Shown here piece by piece: positions 1 to 8,700 of a DNA stretch of 13,356 bases (positions within the stretch are counted from its first letter, which is position 1; every line of letters starts with the position of its first letter). Made by a program: the position numbers and the translations under genes. This DNA is from an uncultured Clostridia bacterium (lineage in GTDB: Bacteria > Bacillota > Clostridia > TANB77 > CAG-508). The notes beneath the pieces are model-generated. The model searched no databases, was not told the DNA's origin, and was given only the letters and a program-made list of their open reading frames with translations. Where the stretch lies: contig CATJZH010000068.1 of NCBI GenBank assembly GCA_949746285.1, forward strand, positions 1 through 13,356, given 5' to 3'.

Positions 1-1
1 A

Positions 2-2701
2 GCAGCAGTAGAAGGAAACAGAGGAAACTTTGTAGTATACTATTCAGAAAACGGAGAAGCTACAAGAGAATTAGACAATGAAGAAAACGGATGGACAAGG
101 GAGCCAGAAAGTTTAGAAAATATAAAATCATATTTAATAGTACCAGAAGAAGAAAACTATGTAATGGAAAAATCAGAAATACTAAGATTTATATATAATT
201 ATGAAATACCAGAAAACTTAAAACATAATGAATATTTCTATGGAACTTTTGGAGTATATTATAGAAATAATTCAGAAGTAGCAAGTACAAATGAATTAGC
301 TATAGCAGAACAAGTAGGGTTAACAACAGGAGTAGGACCAGAGCTTAAGGTAACAGTAACTCCAAGCAAAGAACAAGTAAAAGAATATGAAGAATTTGCT
401 CTAAACATAACAGTAGAAAATGTAGGAGAAGTGAGGGCTGAGAATGTTAATGTGGATGTTCTTTCAAGTAATAAGGCAACAATAGTTAAATATGAGTCAG
501 ATAGAGAAGATATTACAATGGAAGATATAATTGAAAGAGAAGAATATGAAAATAGTTCAGGTGGAGTAGATGTTTATGAGACTAATTTAGGTAGTAAATT
601 AATTATACCGAATATTGAAGTAGGAAATACACTTGAGTTAAAAGTATATTTAAAAGCCAATAAATTAGGAATAAAAGTAGATTTTGATGAAAATACAAAC
701 AATACAACAACTGAAAATTTAGAATCAGATGTTATTGAAACAATAGTAAAAGTAACAGCAGATGACTTAGGCATAGAATTGTCACAAAATTATAAAATTG
801 AGGTAAAAGGTGCAGAAGTATCAATTATTGAAAAATTAACATCTAATGCTAATAAAATTGAAAGAGCAGGAAACACTTTAGAATTTACTATAAGCATAAC
901 TAATGAAAACATAGATAAAAAGATGAGTAATCTTGTTATAACAAAAGTAATTCCTAAAGAATTTGAACTGATAGAGACAAAACATATGGATAATTATATA
1001 GATGAATATAAAATTAATGATGATAGATATACATATGATGCAAATACAAGAGTTTTAACATGGAATAAAGATAGTTTAGAACCAGGTAGAGATTATATAA
1101 TACAACTGACATTAAAGATAAATGAACTAGATGAAAGTATTAGTAAAACCAGAGTAGAAACTTCATCAACAGTTACTGCAGACAATATAGATACTTACTA
1201 TTCTAATATTATTCCAATAGATATAGCCAAGCCAATATTAGTAATAACTCAAACTACAAATAATCAAAATACATATATAAAAGAAGGAGAGTTATTAGAA
1301 TATAATTATCTAGTAAAAAATGAAGGAGAGGTATCTGCATTTTCTGTAAATTTATCTAATGTAGTACCAGATGGAATTGGAATAAAAAATATAAGATATA
1401 CAGTAAATGGGGTAGAAACTAATAAAACTGGTTTAACAAAAGAAAATATAAACATTACAACAAATATAGAACCAGGAGCAGAAATGACAGTAAATTTACA
1501 AGCGGTTGCTTTAAGTCTAGATGGGGTTGAAGAAAAATCAGTAACTAATTATGCTAAATTGTCATCAAATGAAATAAAAGAAATTAAAAGCAATAGTATA
1601 ACGCATATTGTTGAAGCATCTGAAAATAATAGATATGAAGAAGATGGAAACCCATATATAGTACCAGAAAATAATATAGGAAGAACATATAAAATATCAG
1701 GATTAGCTTGGTTTGATAGTAATCAAGATGGTATGAGAAATAATGATGAAGAATTATTAAGTGGAATAACAGCAAAATTAGTAGATAGTACATCAGGAGT
1801 CATACAAAAAACAGTAACAACAGATTCAAAAGGAGAATATGTATTTTCTGGAATAGGGAATGGTTCATATTTAGTAATTTTTGAATATGACTCAAGCAAA
1901 TATACAGTTACAACATATCAAAAAGATGGAATTGTAAGTAATGTAAACTCAGATGCAGTTATAACAACAATAAATCAAGATGGAAAAAATAAAGAAGGTG
2001 CTGTAACAGATGTTATAAAAATTGATGGAGGAAGCGTTTCTAATATTGATATTGGTTTAGTATTACTAAATAAATTTGACTTGAAATTAGATAAAGCTAT
2101 ATCAAAAGTAATGGTACAAACATCAAAAGAAACAACAACAGAAAATTATGATAATGTAAGTCTAGCAAAAGCAGATATAGCATCTAAATATATATCAGGA
2201 GCAACAGTATATGTAGAATATACAATAAAAGTATCAAATGTAGGAGATATATCTGGATATGCTAAAAAGATAGTAGATTATCTGCCAAAAGGAATGAACT
2301 TTAATTCATCATTAGAATTAAATTCAGACTGGTATACAGGAACAGATGGAAACTTATATAGTGAGAAGTTAGCAAACAAAGAATTGAAATCAGGAGAAAG
2401 TGCAGAACTGAAATTAGTATTAACAAAACAAATGACAGAAGAAAATACAGGAATAGTAAATAACTTAGCAGAGATATATGAAGATTACAATACATATGGA
2501 ATAGCAGACAAAAATTCAACACCAGGAAATAAAGTGCAAAATGAAAATGATATGGGTTCAGCAGATTTAATTATATCAATAAAAACAGGAGAAATGTTTA
2601 TATACATATCAATAATAATAACAACAATATTATTAGGAAGTATAGTAGTGTTTATAACATATAACAAACTTGTGATAAGCAAAAGAAAGTGGGTGATGTA
2701 G
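2..2701 (+). CDS. Giant cell-surface protein with DUF11-like and SdrD-B-like repeats, C-terminal part (5' partial)
   Basis: The frame is open to the left edge, so only the last 899 residues are seen. The ATG at 164 has no good Shine-Dalgarno and sits in mid-domain, so it is not the start. In fragment numbering, residues 1-110 end an adhesin-type domain. DUF11-like beta-sandwich repeats follow at about 113-270, 272-410 and 411-538, rich in 'N.GE..A..V' patterns. An SdrD-B-like module spans about 560-691, with GLAWFDSNQDGMRNNDEE as a calcium-site-like acidic loop and 'GEYVFSGIGNGSYLV'. A last isopeptide-type domain runs from 693 (DLKLDKAISKV) to about 850 (NLAEI). The C-terminus has SIKTGE, one membrane segment (about 865-888) and a basic tail (KRKW). 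I infer an extracellular, membrane- or wall-anchored adhesin or stalk protein. It is one base upstream of a second giant protein with related modules, so probably the same operon. No ligand can be named. Confidence 0.85.
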   Translation, partial: AAVEGNRGNFVVYYSENGEATRELDNEENGWTREPESLENIKSYLIVPEEENYVMEKSEILRFIYNYEIPENLKHNEYFYGTFGVYYRNNSEVASTNELAIAEQVGLTTGVGPELKVTVTPSKEQVKEYEEFALNITVENVGEVRAENVNVDVLSSNKATIVKYESDREDITMEDIIEREEYENSSGGVDVYETNLGSKLIIPNIEVGNTLELKVYLKANKLGIKVDFDENTNNTTTENLESDVIETIVKVTADDLGIELSQNYKIEVKGAEVSIIEKLTSNANKIERAGNTLEFTISITNENIDKKMSNLVITKVIPKEFELIETKHMDNYIDEYKINDDRYTYDANTRVLTWNKDSLEPGRDYIIQLTLKINELDESISKTRVETSSTVTADNIDTYYSNIIPIDIAKPILVITQTTNNQNTYIKEGELLEYNYLVKNEGEVSAFSVNLSNVVPDGIGIKNIRYTVNGVETNKTGLTKENINITTNIEPGAEMTVNLQAVALSLDGVEEKSVTNYAKLSSNEIKEIKSNSITHIVEASENNRYEEDGNPYIVPENNIGRTYKISGLAWFDSNQDGMRNNDEELLSGITAKLVDSTSGVIQKTVTTDSKGEYVFSGIGNGSYLVIFEYDSSKYTVTTYQKDGIVSNVNSDAVITTINQDGKNKEGAVTDVIKIDGGSVSNIDIGLVLLNKFDLKLDKAISKVMVQTSKETTTENYDNVSLAKADIASKYISGATVYVEYTIKVSNVGDISGYAKKIVDYLPKGMNFNSSLELNSDWYTGTDGNLYSEKLANKELKSGESAELKLVLTKQMTEENTGIVNNLAEIYEDYNTYGIADKNSTPGNKVQNENDMGSADLIISIKTGEMFIYISIIITTILLGSIVVFITYNKLVISKRKWVM
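2573..2698 (+). other. C-terminal anchor region of the first surface protein (SIKTG, membrane segment, basic tail)
   Basis: The protein ends in SIKTGE, about 23 hydrophobic residues (FIYISIIITTILLG and onward), then KRKWVM. This is the order of a sortase signal, but the pentapeptide is not LPXTG. It may be a variant recognised by a local sortase, or a plain stop-transfer anchor. The same position in the neighbouring protein carries TPPTG, which favours the sorting reading. Confidence 0.45.
2692..2697 (+). promoter_or_regulatory. Ribosome binding site of the 2966-residue protein, inside the end of the upstream gene
   Basis: GGTGAT matches the 3' half of the extended Shine-Dalgarno AAGGAGGTGAT, and ATG follows after five bases. 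It overlaps the last codons of the upstream gene, whose TAG ends one base before this ATG. Translational coupling is likely. Confidence 0.5.
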
Positions 2702-2702
2702 T

Positions 2703-5700
2703 ATGGAAAAGAAAAAAGTAATCGATAGAATTTTAATAGTAACAATAATATTAGTTTCTATACTAGGAATTACCTATAAAGTATTTGCAGATGGACCAAT
2801 ACCAACACAGGGAACTCCTCAACATGCTGTACCATGGTATGAAAATGCAGGATTGACAGACGGTATAATACAATACTTAGGAGGAGAATCTAAATCTAGT
2901 ACTGATAAAGCAGATAGTGGAACTTTACATTTTGGATTAGGAGGAAATGGTTCAGGAGTTAGTAGTTCTGGTGGAGGAGGAACACAAGGCGGTGGCGGAA
3001 GCTGGAATGGAAGTATAGCAGGATTTGATAAAAGTGTTTCATCACCATCAAGTAGTTATTCTCCAGGATCAAAAGGTGAAATATGGTTTGATGACGTGTG
3101 TGATAATATAGATGTATTGTGTACACAGCAAGGAGTTGGTATTACAGGTAAAAATAAATATATAGAAGATGATAAAGCAGTAATGCCATATTGGGAAACT
3201 AGAGTTGAAGAATATGAAGATCCTAGATTTAGATGTTATGCTGAAGAAGAAGCATTAGATGCTATGAAATTAATAGCAGAAGCAGATAAAAAGGAAAGTG
3301 AATATCAAGAATATTATAGAACATCATCAAAATATTCTGGAACAGATAGAACATGTACTCCATCAGAAGCATTTGTGCTATCAGAAGCAAAGAACGTTAG
3401 CGGAAGTGGAGAAAGAACACCACTTCAAGATGCTTGGTGGGCAGTAACAGGTACAGGTTCTGGGGGAAATGCACTAAGTGAAGGAGCATTTGCATTTCAA
3501 AATTATGTATATGGCTCACAAGGAGGAACTCCTACTACTTATAGTGATGAGAACGGAACTTTTACAGGTTTTCCAATAAAATTTGAACCACAATTTGCAA
3601 ATACAGAGCCAAATTATTCAGTAAGTTTTGATGAAATAAATCAACAATATATAATTGGACCATTAAGAATAGATTATTATCAATGTGAACCATTTGCATT
3701 TATGAAAAATATAGATATTTATGCAGATAACTCAGATACACCATTAGATAAAAATGAATATTACATAGCATTAGATAGTGGAAATAATAATTTAAATAAA
3801 ATAGAAGATGGAGTATTTCCAGCTAATGGAGAAGATTTTTATATAATATTAAATTATAATGAAAATTTTAGAAAAATAACAAATATAAAAGCAGATTTCC
3901 AATATATGAATGGTGGAGGAAGATATACTTATTATACAGGTACTTATACAAAAGTATGTATTCAAGGACATATATATGGGCAATTCGATTATCCACTATT
4001 TATGGATATAGTCTTTTTTAGAGCTTGGCTTCAATTACAAATAAACTCTAATAGGGTAATAAGCATTAATTATGGAGGTGGAGCAGCTCAGAATACATGG
4101 GGAAAGAGTATATTACAGATTCAAAGAATGCTTATTGCAAATCCAGCTAGTATGGCTACAGCATTTGAAACTAGAAAATGTCCATCTCAGTTGATGGGGT
4201 ACTTTACGCTTTTAGATGGAGGTTATTTAACATTTGCAGAATCATTTTATGATGGTTTTGTTAAGCCAATGGCTACAACTCCAGAAGACGAAAGAAAAGA
4301 AGGAACAGAAGCACTGTATGCCGGATATGAGCAATTATACAATAGTGGAAGACCAACAGATAGAACACATTCAGTCCCAGATCCGTTAATATTTGATGTT
4401 TGGAAAGACTTAGAATATATAAATATGGGAGATGAAACAGCACAAGCGCAGTCAATATCAGGAGGAGCAGCAAGATGGTGGGAATATAAAACAATAGAAT
4501 GGGAAGATATCATTCCACTAGGAGCAGCAGGAGCCATCAAAATAAGTAAAGAAATAGATGGAGAAGCAAAAGACGGAGATGTATTTGAATTTACAGTAAA
4601 AGTAGATGGATATGAAGAAGAAAAATTACAAATAACATATAAAAATGGTGGAGACAACACAGTAGAATCAAGAATGTATACATGGGAAAATGGGGCAGCA
4701 CCAAGATATGAAGTAACAGAAGCAACAAAAAATGGATATAGATTAGACAATATAACAAACAGAGTAGGAAACTTACAAGATGGACAATCAGTACAAGTAG
4801 CAGTAAAAAATAATGCAGAATTAAAGAATAGTACATTACAAATATATAAAGAAATAAAGAAAACAAATTTAGACACAAATCAATATTCACTAGTAGATAA
4901 AATATATAAATTCAGAGTAACAATAAGTGGTGACTGTGAAGTAACATATGGCGGACAAACATATTCAGTCACAGAAGAAAGTCCAAAAACATTTGATTTA
5001 GATATAAGGTCGTTTGCAGAAGGAGCAGCAGATGCAGAAAAAGACTCAAAATCAGCAAAAATGGAAGTAAAGTGGTATCAAGAAGCACCAAGATATGAAG
5101 TAGAGGAGATACCAAATGAGCAAAATAATGCACCAATAGTAGGAAGCAATTTAGTAAAAATAACTCCAACAAGTGGAGAACTAAAAAATAATGAAGTAGT
5201 AAAAGTAGAAGCACAAAACGAAATAGCAGAGCAAAAAGCAAAAATACAAGTAGTAAAAACATTAGAAGGATATGAAAATTATTCAGATGCAGAATTAGAA
5301 AAATTTGTATTTAGATTTAAAGTAAATGTTTATAGAGATGCAGCTTGTACAAATAAATTAAAAACATTGTCAGGAGCAGAATATAATGAGCAAATAGTAG
5401 AAGCAAAGTTAAGCAGAACAGATGATGGAAAATGGCAATGGACAGGAACTACTCCAGATGAATATATATGGGCATATGGAAATTATCCATACTTTAAAGT
5501 AGAAGAAATAGGAATCTGTCCACATGATGGAGAGAATTGCAAAGATGCAAACTGTGTATATATAAAAAATATAAACTTTAATGTAGAAAAAACAAGAGGA
5601 GCTAATAGTGGAAAATCTTCTATAATAGAAATAGGAGAAAAATATATAATAGGCCAATTAAATGAAGGAGCAGCAACAGAAGGAGTATTTGACTGTAATG

Positions 5701-8700
5701 TAGTTAATAGTACAGAAGCAACAAAGGGAGTAATAAATGTAAACAAAACAGTAGAAGGAAATGTACAAGATCCAGCTATAAAAGATGCATTAAGAAGAAA
5801 AGACTTTAGTTTTACAATAAAATTAAAAGGAACATTTACATACAATGGAAACTTATATAGAGACAAAGTAATACAACTTACAACAAATGCAAACAAGTGT
5901 AATGAACTAAATAGTATTGATGAATATAATGACAAAGACTTTGTAGTAATAAATTTAAATGGAGCTAATGATAAAACATGGACATCAGATGAAATAACAT
6001 GGTATGGAGAAGCACCATATTATATAGTAGAAGAACATACAGCAGGATTAAGTGTAACAGATGGAAATGGAAATACAAGAGAAGTAAATGTATCAGGAGT
6101 ACCACAAGCAGGGTTATTAAATGAAGGAACAATAGAAAGTGGAAAATATAATGTAACAGTAAAAGCTAAAAACAGTATAGATGAAAATGCAGGATACATA
6201 AAAATAATTAAAAAGCTAGAAAATTCAGAAAGATGTTCAGAAGATTATATAAAACAAGTAAGATTTAAATTTGATGTAAAAGTATTTAAAACAGATGGAA
6301 CAAGCATAGATGAAAAAACAGTAGTGCTTGGAACAGAAGCATTCCCAGCAAAATTAAATGAAAAAGACGGAACATGGTATTGGGAATGGGAGTCACCAAG
6401 GTATTCATGGGATGCAGGAGCAAATGCTTTAAAATATAGTGTAGAAGAAAAAAATGAATTCCCAGTTGGAATATCATTTGTAAAAGTAGAAGGAGAAAAT
6501 GGAGAAACAATAGAGCAAAACAAAATTACAGGAACAATCCAAGACAGTGGAGAAAAAACAAATGAAAATCCAGAAGCAAAAATAACAACAGATGCTATAT
6601 TTACAAATAAAGTAGAAGCAAGAAGTGGAAAATTACAAATAAGAAAACAATTAGTAAAATCTGGATTAGATATAACAAAATTCAAATTTAAAGTAACATT
6701 AAATGGAAAATTCTATTATGGAAATCCATCAAATGAAGCAAACTTAAAACAAGGAACATATGAAATTAATGTAGATGGTTTAAATAATAATGGAGAGTGG
6801 ATGTCAAGCGATATATACTGGTTTGGAAGTGCACCAACATATGTAGTAGAAGAGCTTAAAAGTGAAGAAGCAAAACTAGTAACAATGCAAAATGCAGTAG
6901 GAACATTAAAAGAAAGCAGTACACCAGAAACAGTAACAGCAGTATTTATAAACGAAGGAAAAGAAGTAGGAGGACACTTAAAAGTAACAAAGAGCATTGT
7001 AGGAGAAGGAATAGCCATAGATGAGAAATTTACATTTAGAGTTACAATAAATGCAGGAGGAAAAAGTACAACACAGTATATAAGCATAAATGCAAATGAA
7101 ACATGGACATCAGATTATATAAGTTGGAATGAGGGAGACCAAATACCAACATATGAAGTAGAAGAAATAGAACTTCCAGATGGATCAGAATTTGTTGAAA
7201 TGAAAGGACAAAATCCAAGCGGAAGAATAGACAGAGGAAGTTTTTCAAAAGATAGAGATGTAAGTGTTGTAGCAATAAATAGATTACAACAAAGAAGTGG
7301 ACAATTTAAAGTTACCAAAAAAGTTGTATTTAATAAGTTAATAGACACAGCAACAGCACAAGAATTTACAATGGACATAAAAATAGCAGGAACATTTAAT
7401 ATAGATGGAAGACAAGTAAATAACGATAGTTACACAATAACAGTAAAATTAAAAGCAGATGAGACATATACATCACCAAGAATAACATGGTATGGAGATA
7501 ATGCTCCAATAATAACAGTAACAGAAAGGGTAAAAGAAGGATGGGATAGACCAAGTTATTCAAATAATGGAGACACAGCAGTAACAATGTTACAAAATCA
7601 AACAATAGAAGTTGTAGTAACAAATAGAATTAATGTAGAAATGGACTTAACGATGGATTTAGGAGGAAAAGTTTGGGAAGATGAAGCACAAGACCCAGAA
7701 GGAAAAAATACAGCAGACTCAGTACCAAATGGAATGATAGATTCATCAGAAAAAGGACTTGACGGAGTAGAAGTATATGTATACAGAGTAGTAACACAAA
7801 ATGGAAAAGAAATAGATAGAAAACTTGCAGTATCACACAAAGATGTATATGATGCAGGAATGCAAAATCCAGTAATAACATCAGGTGGAGGAAACTGGAA
7901 AGTAACAGGATTAAGTGTAACAGGATTTACAAATGCAGAAAAAGCTCAAGGATATGCAATAGATAGAGGATACAGAGTAAAATATGACGTAGAATTTGTA
8001 TATGATGGACAAACATATGAACCAACAAAAGCATTATCATATAAAGAAGGAAATGGATATAAAGAAGGAAGTGTACAAAATTATGTAGATGAAAGCCCAT
8101 CAAATAGGGTAAGCAAATATGGAAATTCATCATTAGCATTAGATTATGATAGAGAACAAGTAAATGATAGAATAAGGGAAATATATGGAAAAACACCAAT
8201 AGATGGAGCAGGAAATACAATAAGTACAGTAAATGGTTCAGAAGGAGCAAGAGACGTAAGATATAAAGCAGTAGTACCATCAAGTGAAACAACAAGAGTA
8301 GAATCAAAATTACAAACAACAAATGAATCAGGAATAGCAGATGACTTGTATAAAACAAAAGCTAGAACATCAGTGACAGGATTGCAATTCCCAGTAGATA
8401 ATGCATATAAATTAGAATATACAAATACAACATATACATTAAATGGTGTAACACAGAACTATAAAGCAATATATGGACATTGTTTACATATTAATTTAGG
8501 ACTAGTAAAAAGAGAAGATATAGACTTAGAAGCATCAAAAGATTTATATTCAGCAAAAGTAGTAGTAGATGGAAAAGAATTAAATTACAAATTTAATAGA
8601 TTAAGTGATTTAATATCAAAGTCAACAAAAGGAGAATACAATAGAGTATCAGATTACAGAGAATTAGATGCAATAAAATATGAATTAGGATTGTATAAAA

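Noticed and set aside
164..166. ATG at 164 as the start of the first surface protein
   Set aside because: The frame stays open to the left edge with matching composition and domain-like sequence, and there is no good ribosome site before this ATG.
2967..3006. Gly-rich tract as a nucleotide repeat or recombination site
   Set aside because: It is a coding Gly/Ser linker after the signal peptide with no exact repeat unit.
4247..4876. 209-residue minus-strand ORF and about two dozen other long minus-strand ORFs under 1-11603
   Set aside because: They are antisense shadows of the giant genes, caused by the A-ending codon bias. They read as Leu/Phe/Ser-rich low-complexity protein and have no ribosome sites or recognisable domains.
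8039..8072. Short direct repeat encoding YKEGNGYKEG
   Set aside because: Two copies of a few codons in a codon-restricted gene; explained by low complexity.
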